From Haloarculaceae archaeon (lineage in GTDB: Archaea > Halobacteriota > Halobacteria > Halobacteriales > Haloarculaceae): a stretch of 12,391 bases of DNA. The translations under genes were made by a program, and so were the position numbers. The stretch is from the NCBI GenBank assembly GCA_028274885.1, contig JAQCMX010000029.1, positions 1 to 12,391 of the forward strand, read 5' to 3'. The notes beneath the pieces are model-generated. The model was given only the letters and a program-made list of their open reading frames with translations, searched no databases and had not been told where the DNA came from. This document shows positions 6,695 through 12,391 of the stretch, piece after piece; within the stretch, counting starts at the first letter, position 1, and every line of letters starts with the position of its first letter.

Positions 6695-6700
6695 TCTATA
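6695..6700 (+). promoter_or_regulatory. TATA box (CTATAC) of the MFS transporter gene
   Basis: CTATAC within GCTCTATACAAGG, 21-26 nt before an ATG at 6721 that opens a four-codon frame (ATG GAG GCT GAT TAA) and about 48 nt before the transporter ATG at 6745. Confidence 0.4.
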
Positions 6701-6744
6701 CAAGGATCAGAACACCTTCGATGGAGGCTGATTAACACCGATCC

Positions 6745-7929
6745 ATGCTAAGTGATCGCTCGGCAGACCCGGACAGCGCCTACAGCTGGGTCGTGGCAAT
6801 CACCGGCGCCGTTGCGATGGTATTTACCTTCGCTACCCCGATTTCGTACGGTATTTTTCGCGAACCGTTCAGCGAGATGTTCGGCGCCTCCCCGCTTGCC
6901 CTCTCCGTGGTTTTTTCACTCATGCTTTTTAGTTTCAGTGTTGGGTCCGGTATCGTCGGTGTGTTCGGGGTACGCTTTTCGGCCCGGCGGATCCTCCTTA
7001 TCTGTACACTTGCCACGGCTGCCATCGCTCCGGCGCTGTACGTGACCTCCTCTGTGATCGGGCTAACGATCGTGTTGATGATCCTTGGGATCTCACTGGG
7101 CACGGTGTTTGTTCTTATTGCTGGGATCGTCCCCCGGTGGTTCAAGAAGCGCCGCGGCGCTGCCACGGGTCTCATCTTCGTCGGTAACGGGCTCGGTCTG
7201 TTGCTCGTCCCTCCGCTCTGGCAGTTTGTGCTCTCTGAATTCGGTGTTCGGCCTGGCTTTCTCATCGTCATGTCTGTGACCGCGATTTCGTTTTTGTTCA
7301 CTGCTCTTATCTGCCGACGGCCACCCTGGGTGGAACAGTCGGGTGCGACGACCGACGAGATCCTCGCATGGCTCGCTCGTCTGGGCGGGACCCGGTCCTT
7401 TCGGCTCCTGTTTGTCGGCATTGCCCTTGCATTTGCCTGGTATCCGCTCCTCGCCGCGTACGCGGTCGACCTGTTTTCTGTTCGAGGGCTGACAGAAACC
7501 ACCGCCTCGACCGCGTTCGGTCTGATCGGCGGTGTCAGCATCATTTCCCGGATCGGTGCCGGCTACATCAGCGATATCGTTGGCCCGCGACGCGCGATGC
7601 TCGCATCACTTCTCTGTGTTTCAGCCGGGATTTCCCTGCTGTTTGTCCCTACAATCCCAGTACTTGCAGTCGCAATCTGTCTCATCGGACTCGGTCTGGG
7701 CGGTACCGCGACGCTGTTTCTGCCGCTCATAATGAGTGTGTATTCGACAGACAAAGACACTGCAATCGTCGGTGTATTCAACTTTTCTGGCGGGATCGCA
7801 ATACTGGCGATGCCGCCCCTCGGGACAGCAAGCGTCTCCTACACTGGCGGTTTCACTACTGTTATTATTATTACGTTATCGATGACCATCCTCGGAACGT
7901 TGTTGATTGCCACGGGAACCGCCAATTGA
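6745..7929 (+). CDS. MFS transporter, monocarboxylate / oxalate-formate antiporter type
   Basis: 394 residues, almost entirely hydrophobic segments separated by short loops, consistent with the 12-helix MFS fold. The first helix carries AYSWVVAITGAVAMVF, like the MCT/OFA subfamily start (YGW-VV), followed by SYGIFREPFSEMFG. The TM2-TM3 loop has GVFGVRFSARR, an MFS motif-A-like segment, and VPRWFKKRRGAATG (about 131-144) matches the TM4-TM5 loop where OFA/MCT-type carriers have WFxxRRGxAxG. The two six-helix halves are joined by the polar stretch RRPPWVEQSGATTDEILAW. This subfamily moves monocarboxylates with protons or by exchange, so import of the acid degraded by the neighbouring CoA enzymes is inferred. 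The start follows an in-frame TAA at 6733-6735, so it cannot lie further upstream. Confidence 0.88.
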   Translation: MLSDRSADPDSAYSWVVAITGAVAMVFTFATPISYGIFREPFSEMFGASPLALSVVFSLMLFSFSVGSGIVGVFGVRFSARRILLICTLATAAIAPALYVTSSVIGLTIVLMILGISLGTVFVLIAGIVPRWFKKRRGAATGLIFVGNGLGLLLVPPLWQFVLSEFGVRPGFLIVMSVTAISFLFTALICRRPPWVEQSGATTDEILAWLARLGGTRSFRLLFVGIALAFAWYPLLAAYAVDLFSVRGLTETTASTAFGLIGGVSIISRIGAGYISDIVGPRRAMLASLLCVSAGISLLFVPTIPVLAVAICLIGLGLGGTATLFLPLIMSVYSTDKDTAIVGVFNFSGGIAILAMPPLGTASVSYTGGFTTVIIITLSMTILGTLLIATGTAN

Positions 7930-8003
7930 GATGGGTTGGCGTCACCGTGGCCCAGAACCGAACGTGTCGAACACAGACACGACGACCAGCCCCGGCCGCC
8001 AAC

Positions 8004-8750
8004 TCATACACTCTCGGCGAGCGCTGGCAACACGCTCGTCACGTCCTCGCGGAACGTGTAATCGGCCACGTCATGCAGCGGTGTTGGCTCGAGATTCACG
8101 ATAGCGAGCGTGGCGCCTTGCTTTGCCGCAGTTTCGGGAAGACCGGCCGCCGGCTGGACGGTCAGTGAGGATCCAGCAACGAGGAAAACGTCGCACTTTT
8201 CTGCGAGGGCGTGGGCCTTGTACAGCGCGCGTTTTGGCAGTTCCTCCCCGAAGAGAACCCCGTCGGGCTTGTACGGACCCCCGCAGTCGCCACACTCCGG
8301 CGGAAGTTCGCCGCTCTCGGCGCGCGAGCGCGCATCTGAAAACGGTTTGCGGTTCTTACAGGACTGGCAGACGACCTCTTGCATACTTCCGTGTAGTTCG
8401 ATGACGTCCTCGGATCCGGCACTCTGGTGTAGTTCGTCAGCATTCTGAGTGATGACCGCCGAGATGTGGCCCTGTTTTTCGAGGGTGGCTATGGCCTCGT
8501 GGGCCGGGTTCGGTTCCGGATCGACATCAAACGCGTCGTCATACACCGGGAGCATCCCATCCCAGAACCCGGCGGGATCCTGTTCGAACGCCCGGATGTG
8601 GAACTGTTGTGGATCGTGGTCCTGCCAGATTCCATCTTCGCTCCGGAAATCCGGGATCCCAGACGCCGTGCTCACGCCCGCTCCGGTGAACGCGACCCCC
8701 TGGTCGGCAGCGCGTAGTTTCGTGGCGAGTTGTTCGATTCGGTCCTCCAT
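8004..8750 (-). CDS. sir2: Sir2-family NAD-dependent protein deacylase (sirtuin)
   Basis: 248 residues, a compact sirtuin. Removes acyl groups from lysine using NAD+, producing nicotinamide and O-acyl-ADP-ribose. Motifs in order: FTGAGVSTASGIPDFR (21-36), TQNADELHQSAG (101-112), catalytic His120 in ELHGSM, four zinc cysteines at 128, 131, 153 and 156 (CQSC and CGDC), PDGVLFGEELP (162-172) and VAGSSLTVQPAAGLP (191-205). TQNADELH departs from the usual TQNIDGLH/TQNVDxLH at the Ile/Val position next to Asp105, which lines the nicotinamide site. Start supported by a TATA-like element 26 nt upstream (leaderless). It lies downstream of the IclR gene and next to acyl-CoA catabolism genes; sirtuins commonly control acyl-CoA synthetases, so a regulatory link is possible but not shown. 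Confidence 0.95.
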   Translation of the reverse strand: MEDRIEQLATKLRAADQGVAFTGAGVSTASGIPDFRSEDGIWQDHDPQQFHIRAFEQDPAGFWDGMLPVYDDAFDVDPEPNPAHEAIATLEKQGHISAVITQNADELHQSAGSEDVIELHGSMQEVVCQSCKNRKPFSDARSRAESGELPPECGDCGGPYKPDGVLFGEELPKRALYKAHALAEKCDVFLVAGSSLTVQPAAGLPETAAKQGATLAIVNLEPTPLHDVADYTFREDVTSVLPALAESV

Positions 8751-8758
8751 GCCCCCGC

Positions 8759-8775
8759 ATATGTGTGATACATAT
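8759..8775. promoter_or_regulatory. Inverted repeat ATATGT-N5-ACATAT overlapping the sirtuin promoter
   Basis: ATATGT at 8759-8764 and ACATAT at 8770-8775 are exact reverse complements with 5 nt between them. The site abuts and overlaps the minus-strand TATA-like element (8773-8780), where a bound repressor would block TBP/TFB. CATATGTGT here is shared with the palindrome at 5443-5452. Confidence 0.45.
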
Positions 8776-8780
8776 TAAAA
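8773..8780 (-). promoter_or_regulatory. TATA box of the sirtuin gene
   Basis: On the minus strand this reads TTTTAATA, centred 26 nt before the ATG at 8750. It supports separate transcription of the sirtuin despite the short 42-nt gap to the IclR gene. Confidence 0.5.
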
Positions 8781-8792
8781 CAGTTGGGACAC

Positions 8793-9551
8793 TCAGAGAT
8801 GCACACTCAGGTTCAGTTCGACCACGTTGGTCGCCTGCATGAGCGATTCCAGCAGATCCGTCTCGAAAAACTCGTTTTGCATCCGGTTTGTCGGACCACC
8901 GATCGTGATGGCACCCCAGATCTGTTCCCGGCTCCGGATCGGGACAGAAATCGCCCTGACACCGTTTATCAGTTCCTCGTCGTCGATCGCGTAGTCCTGT
9001 TCGCGGATCCGTTCGAGTTCAGTCCACAACCTCTCCCGGTCCGTGATGGTTTGTTCAGTGTATCGCGGTAATCCGTGTTCGTCCAGGATCTGCTCGATAC
9101 GCTCCTCGGGTAGGTACGCCAGTAGCACCTTCCCCGGTGCATGTGCCGGAAGCGGGAGTCGCCGACCCGGGTATGCGTTGATCTCGACTGCACTTTCCCC
9201 TTTCTGGACGTCTAAGAGAACGCCCTGTCCGTCCTCTTCGATCATCAACGTGGCGTGTTCGCCGGTTTCCACCGCGAGCTTTTTTACCTCGTCGTGGGCC
9301 GCACGGTACACGCGTCGCTGACGCCGGATCCCCTCCCCGATGTCGAGAAACCGTGTGCTGACACGGTACTCGTGGTCACGTTTTACCAACAGCCCCAGAG
9401 ACACCATCGTCTGTAGATGGTCGTGGAGCGTACTTTGTGCTATCCCGAGATCATCAACGATCGTGGTGAACCGTGCCCCGTTCAATTTGAGGAGGCAGTC
9501 CACGATTTTGCACATCGTTTCGGTGGTCTTGACCGGGATCTGTTCGTCCAT
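8793..9551 (-). CDS. IclR family transcriptional regulator
   Basis: 252 residues, the usual length for IclR. The N-terminal winged helix-turn-helix covers about 8-70: TTETMCKIVDCLLKLNGARFTTI, then the recognition-helix region GIAQSTLHDHLQTMVSLGLL. The C-terminal effector-binding GAF-like domain has LPLPAHAPGKVLLAYLP (about 132-148), DYAIDDEELINGVRAISVPI (about 191-210) and WGAITIGGPTNRM (about 218-230), all typical of the family. IclR proteins bind small carboxylic or aromatic acids and control neighbouring catabolic genes, as activators or repressors, usually through palindromic operators. The position next to the acyl-CoA/MFS cluster makes that cluster the obvious target; the inverted repeats in its promoters are candidate sites. 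Confidence 0.93.
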   Translation of the reverse strand: MDEQIPVKTTETMCKIVDCLLKLNGARFTTIVDDLGIAQSTLHDHLQTMVSLGLLVKRDHEYRVSTRFLDIGEGIRRQRRVYRAAHDEVKKLAVETGEHATLMIEEDGQGVLLDVQKGESAVEINAYPGRRLPLPAHAPGKVLLAYLPEERIEQILDEHGLPRYTEQTITDRERLWTELERIREQDYAIDDEELINGVRAISVPIRSREQIWGAITIGGPTNRMQNEFFETDLLESLMQATNVVELNLSVHL

Positions 9552-9687
9552 ATGCTGTTCCTGGTCTCTACGTTCCTGAATCTTACCTCCACACCCCGCG
9601 CACGTTCCCGTAATGCTACACAGGTTGACAATTCATCTCTGTCCCTTTCCGGGAAGGTTATTCCGGATCCTACCGAAGGCGATACGC

Positions 9688-9918
9688 ACGATCGACGATG
9701 GTGATACCGCTCCCGATTTCACACTCCCGGTGACCAGGGGCACGGACCCGGCAGAGCTCGCGGAACTCCGTCTGTCCGAGACACTGGAGGATGGGCCGGT
9801 GGTGCTTGCGTTCTACCCGGCCGCGTTCACCCGTGGCTGCCGCAAGGGGATGTGTACCTTTCGTGATGGTTTGGGTGCTTTTCGACCCCATCTCTGTTTG
9901 TCCTCGCCCTGGGCCTGA
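9688..9918 (+). pseudogene. Truncated peroxiredoxin (AhpC/TSA family) remnant
   Basis: The frame encodes the N-terminal part of a haloarchaeal peroxiredoxin: IDDGDTAPDFTLPV, then GPVVLAFYPAAFTRGCRKGMCTFRDGLGAF, with the peroxidatic Cys in FTRGC and a second Cys five residues later. Homology stops at about 9882 and the frame ends at 9918 after twelve unrelated residues, so roughly the last two thirds of the thioredoxin fold are missing. No ATG or GTG stands at the conserved start; the codon there is ACG (9688-9690) directly before ATC GAC GAT, consistent with a mutated ATG. A TATA-like GTTATT lies about 28 nt upstream. Initiation at the ATG at 9613 would add unrelated sequence. Most likely non-functional. 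Confidence 0.75.
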
Positions 9919-9934
9919 CGCCCGAGTGTCCTTG

Positions 9935-10381
9935 CTATCCTGACTCGGCCTGGATTGACGCGTTCTCCAAGTTCTCGACGAACGATTCGCTGACGTTTTC
10001 AAGTGCTTTCCCGATAACCTTGTTGAGAAACGGCGACATTCGACCGGTCGCCTCACCGTCTATGTGGAGTTGTACCTCTGTTGTGCTCTCGTCGACGGCA
10101 TCGAACTCGACGGATCCCTTCGCGTCTGCGGGTTGATCTATCGGGTCGAGAGTAAACGCTGCCACCGGGTACTCCTCTTCGTGTACGTTCACCTCGAAGG
10201 TGAGTTCCTTCGAGAACATTGCGAGATCGATCTTCACAGTCCAGAGTGACGTGGTCTCGTCTTCCTGTTCGTACCTGACAAATCCGGGGAGATGTGAGGC
10301 GAAATTTTCCATCTCGGTCAGATACTCCCAGGTTTCGTCTGCCGGTGCGTCTACCCTGAACGTCTTGTTTGTTTCTGGCAT
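9935..10381 (-). CDS. SRPBCC family (CoxG-like) protein
   Basis: 148 residues from the Met at 10381; an in-frame Met at 10405 would add eight residues without family character. The pattern is that of START/SRPBCC proteins related to CO dehydrogenase subunit G: NKTFRVDAPADETWEYLTEMENFASHLPGF (5-34), middle strands SLWTVKIDLAMFSKELTFEVNV (45-66), the strand segment EVQLHIDGEATGRMSPFLNKVI (102-123) and a long C-terminal helix. The fold has a deep hydrophobic pocket; CoxG relatives recruit membrane components or bind ligands, and no single reaction follows from the family. It appears intact, in contrast to the remnants on both sides, and its 3' end lies just past the truncated peroxiredoxin, so it may have arrived with the rearrangement. 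Confidence 0.82.
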   Translation of the reverse strand: MPETNKTFRVDAPADETWEYLTEMENFASHLPGFVRYEQEDETTSLWTVKIDLAMFSKELTFEVNVHEEEYPVAAFTLDPIDQPADAKGSVEFDAVDESTTEVQLHIDGEATGRMSPFLNKVIGKALENVSESFVENLENASIQAESG

Positions 10382-10543
10382 CTTCTGTCCCCGGTTGCTG
10401 TGCATTACACTGACAATCCTACACCAATCCCGGCAGAGAGACCGGTTTTCGCGAGCATCCGATACACCGGCAATTCAGTATGTGTGTTTTTATCCCTTTC
10501 GACTATCCCTCAGCCTAACCTGGGGCACTGGATCGACACGTGA

Positions 10544-10890
10544 CTGCTGGCTGCGCGTTTTAATCACCCCTCTCCCGTCCACTTCGACAAGCAGGCGGTA
10601 GACGACCACGGCTATCCCAACCTGTTGAACCAGGGACCCGCGAACTGTTCGTATCTCCTTCAGACAGTGGTCCGGGAACTCGACTCACCGCCGGATGTCC
10701 GTTTGTACGATCTCCGGTTTCAGGATATGGTGTTTGCAGGAGAGACTGTCACCACAACGGCAGCCGTCGGAAACATCCGCGTTGTGGACGCTGCTGGCAT
10801 CGTTGAGTTCTCGGTTGCACTGGAGAAAGAAGACGGAACGGTCACAGCACAGCCGCCGCGTCCGACGGCGGTGGGTGTTCCACCGAGTCC
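10544..10890 (+). pseudogene. MaoC / FAS1-like (hot-dog) dehydratase remnant, 5' end missing
   Basis: Immediately after an in-frame TGA (10541-10543) the translation reads AARFNHPSPVHFDKQ, then DDHGYPNLLNQGP, LLQTVVREL, VRLYDLRFQDMVFAGETVTT and VEFSVALEKEDGTVTAQ. This matches the C-terminal hot-dog half of FAS1-like/HTD2-type dehydratases (NxHRIHYD, EGYPGLVVHGPL, FRxLxPxFxGE). Such enzymes hydrate enoyl-CoAs such as mesaconyl-CoA. The first half of the protein is absent, there is no plausible start codon in front of the homology, and family sequence ends around 10885 without a stop; the frame then runs through the antisense pntB remnant to 11101. Considered a fragment left by deletion. Confidence 0.75.
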
Positions 10891-10899
10891 GCTCAGTGC

Positions 10900-11138
10900 G
10901 TATTGGCTGAGCAGGTCCTGCACGGACTGCTTTGCGTCGTCAAAGAGCATACTCATGCTCTCATCCACAAACAGCGGATTGGGGATGCCAGGGAGGCCCG
11001 GACTGAGGCTGCGCTTGTTGATCACGATAATATCGGCCTCGGAGATATTCAAAACCGGCGTTCCGGCAATCGAGTTCGAGTCGCCCGTGTTTGCTTTTTG
11101 AGATAAGCGACGCCAGCACCGATGACGGAGATATCGGC
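10900..11138 (-). pseudogene. pntB: NAD(P) transhydrogenase beta subunit remnant (C-terminal domain)
   Basis: On the minus strand, from about 11097 down to 10900, one frame reads NSIAGTPVLN, then INKRSLSPGLPGIPNPLF and a following segment MLFDDAKQSVQDLLSQY. This is the C-terminal NADP-binding end of PntB (SPIAGMPVL, KRSMxxGxxGxxNPLFxxxxxxMLFGDAK). Upstream, in a different frame, ADISVIGAG (11112-11138) resembles the preceding PntB element ADxxLVIGAND, which suggests a frameshift near the T-run at 11095-11099. The membrane domain and most of the Rossmann domain are missing. No stop codon ends the homology; the frame continues antisense through the MaoC remnant. Non-functional fragment. Confidence 0.75.
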
Positions 11139-11219
11139 CAGCTGGATGGTGTGCGTGGCGATCGGCACACCCCCAGCAGGACAGTACCCGTCTGTCTCGA
11201 ACCCACCAACTGAGACGAA

Positions 11220-12365
11220 CTACTTGCGTTCGAACTCGTCGACCGACACGAGGTTGCCGGGCACCCGCTTCAGGGGTTGCAGGAAGTCGTCGGCACTCAT
11301 CCACGGAACTTCGAACTCATCACTTGCAAACACGCGTTCCAGTTCTTCGAGCAATCTCCCCTCGTCGGTAACTTCGACACCGGTTATCGCCTCGTTCAAC
11401 CGTTCGAGTGCCTCGACGCGGGGCTTGTGGTACATATCACCGGTGTACATCGCATCCACGATCTCGTCGTCTGGATCGACCACGACGCTTGCCTTGACCA
11501 GCTTCCGGGCCTTGTAGGCAACTTCCGCGATACGATCCTCGTTCGCTGCATCCGCGACCAGATTCGCCGTCGAGACACCCTGGAACCACTCCTGTGATCC
11601 ATAAAACTCCGCGTGCTCGTCGATGCGTTCGCGTTCGTCTGTGGTCAACTCACCGTCTGACAGGGTCATCCCGATCCTGTCCGCGATATTCTCTGCTGCT
11701 GTGTTCAGGACATTATCGATATCGACCCCGGGTGCTTCGTCTTCCATCGATCCCATTCGGCCCGCGACGCTGTCAGTGTCCTTATCTTCGAACTTGACCT
11801 TTGGCAACCCGATTAGCTCGTCGATCATCTCGAACTCCTCGGGCGAAAAGGTCTTATTTATGACATTTGTGAAAACGGCCCACACACCGTTGTCCCAGCC
11901 ACAACCGGCGACGCCGATTTTCGTCGCTCGCTTGTCGCCGTCTTCGGGTTCGAGTTCGATGTCACCGCCCTCGTAGTATGCCCGTTCGATACCCGCCTCT
12001 GTCAGCGCATCGACCATCGATTCGCCCGCCAGCGCGATGACTTCCGAAAGCGTGCGTTTGCCCTGGTCCGGAAAGAAGGTGTACAGTGTCGGTGTGTGGT
12101 CTGTCTGAAAGAATCCCACAGATCCGGCCATGTTGTACCGGCGCGAGTATGGCATACCGTACTCGCTAGCCTGGTCGGTATCGATCAGCCCAGCGTCCTG
12201 AATCGGACCCACCGACAGAAACAGTTCGTCACCGAACGTCCAGGACATTATCGTTGGATCCGCCGATCCATCCCCGATTTTGTCCATCATCGTCCGTTCG
12301 ATTGCTGGATACGTACGCGCATCGACCGTGGCGTCTACCAGACGCAGTGTCTCTCTTTGCGACAT
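11220..12365 (-). CDS. Divergent lipoate-protein ligase A homologue (bipartite LplA)
   Basis: 381 residues with both parts of LplA. The large catalytic domain has PTIMSWTFGDELFLSVGPIQDA (37-58), GMPYSRRYNMAGSVGFF (70-86), LYTFF (94-98) and ATKIGVAG (147-154), whose Lys149 matches the conserved lysine that contacts lipoyl-AMP. A linker KFEDKDTDSVAGRMG (191-205) matches the family's KxxxKxxxSVxSR. The small C-terminal domain starts near 240 with EFYGSQEW, then KLVKASVVVDPDDEIVDAMYTGDM. LplA activates lipoate with ATP and transfers it to E2 or GcvH lysines. The usual RRxSGGGAVxHD pocket is replaced by RRYNMAGSVGFFQ, with two of three glycines lost, so substrate or activity may differ. The start is a Met 26 nt from the window edge; any promoter lies partly outside. 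Confidence 0.8.
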   Translation of the reverse strand: MSQRETLRLVDATVDARTYPAIERTMMDKIGDGSADPTIMSWTFGDELFLSVGPIQDAGLIDTDQASEYGMPYSRRYNMAGSVGFFQTDHTPTLYTFFPDQGKRTLSEVIALAGESMVDALTEAGIERAYYEGGDIELEPEDGDKRATKIGVAGCGWDNGVWAVFTNVINKTFSPEEFEMIDELIGLPKVKFEDKDTDSVAGRMGSMEDEAPGVDIDNVLNTAAENIADRIGMTLSDGELTTDERERIDEHAEFYGSQEWFQGVSTANLVADAANEDRIAEVAYKARKLVKASVVVDPDDEIVDAMYTGDMYHKPRVEALERLNEAITGVEVTDEGRLLEELERVFASDEFEVPWMSADDFLQPLKRVPGNLVSVDEFERK

Positions 12366-12391
12366 TGTCTGAACCTTTTCGTTAACCGTAG

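Noticed and set aside
7368..8168. 266-residue plus-strand frame across the MFS 3' end and sirtuin
   Set aside because: Arg/Cys/His-rich translation overlapping two well-supported genes in other frames.
11049..11219. Minus-strand frame continuing past the LplA stop codon in the same phase
   Set aside because: The start of this extension matches nothing I recognise and part of it (11112-11138) is better explained as frameshifted pntB; a stop-codon readthrough extension of LplA is unsupported. A faint likeness to hydantoinase A was also dropped as too weak.
1..12391. CRISPR arrays, tRNA or rRNA genes, insertion-sequence transposases
   Set aside because: No regularly spaced repeats, no tRNA or rRNA segments noticed, and no transposase-like translation on either strand, even around the remnant zone.

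Overview
The window looks haloarchaeal. The proteins are rich in Asp and Glu and poor in Lys, the DNA is GC-rich, and many genes begin about 26 nt downstream of an AT-rich TATA-like element, with no room for a leader, which is typical of leaderless haloarchaeal transcripts. No genus can be named from the sequence alone.

Layout. Positions 2-184 are the 3' end of a RidA-family gene, followed by a small NTF2/SnoaL-like gene (239-634, +). A 3-hydroxyacyl-CoA dehydrogenase (698-1552, -) is divergent from a plus-strand run: acyl-CoA dehydrogenase (1912-3087), enoyl-CoA hydratase (3252-4061), a second acyl-CoA dehydrogenase (4257-5405), an amidohydrolase-2 family protein (5765-6625) and an MFS monocarboxylate-type transporter (6745-7929). 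Convergent to these are a sirtuin (8004-8750, -) and an IclR-type regulator (8793-9551, -). The run reads as a catabolic island for a carboxylic acid: uptake by the MFS protein, dehydrogenation, hydration and 3-hydroxyacyl oxidation at the CoA level, perhaps a C-C or ring-opening hydrolysis by the amidohydrolase, and control by IclR. No acyl-CoA ligase or thiolase is in the window, so the substrate is not determined.

The right-hand third is different. From about 9650 to 11150 there are gene remnants: a peroxiredoxin without a start codon and cut after its active-site region, a MaoC/FAS1-like dehydratase without its N-terminus, and the C-terminus of a transhydrogenase beta subunit (pntB). The last two run into each other tail to tail and both lack a stop codon. 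An intact SRPBCC/CoxG-like gene (9935-10381, -) sits among them. The window ends with a full-length but divergent lipoate-protein ligase A homologue (11220-12365, -).

The points most worth a second look are: the amidohydrolase without its HxH metal motif; the first acyl-CoA dehydrogenase without the usual C-terminal catalytic Glu motif; the ligase without its lipoate-binding glycine motif; an 18-bp perfect palindrome and other inverted repeats in the intergenic regions of the catabolic cluster; and the remnant zone.
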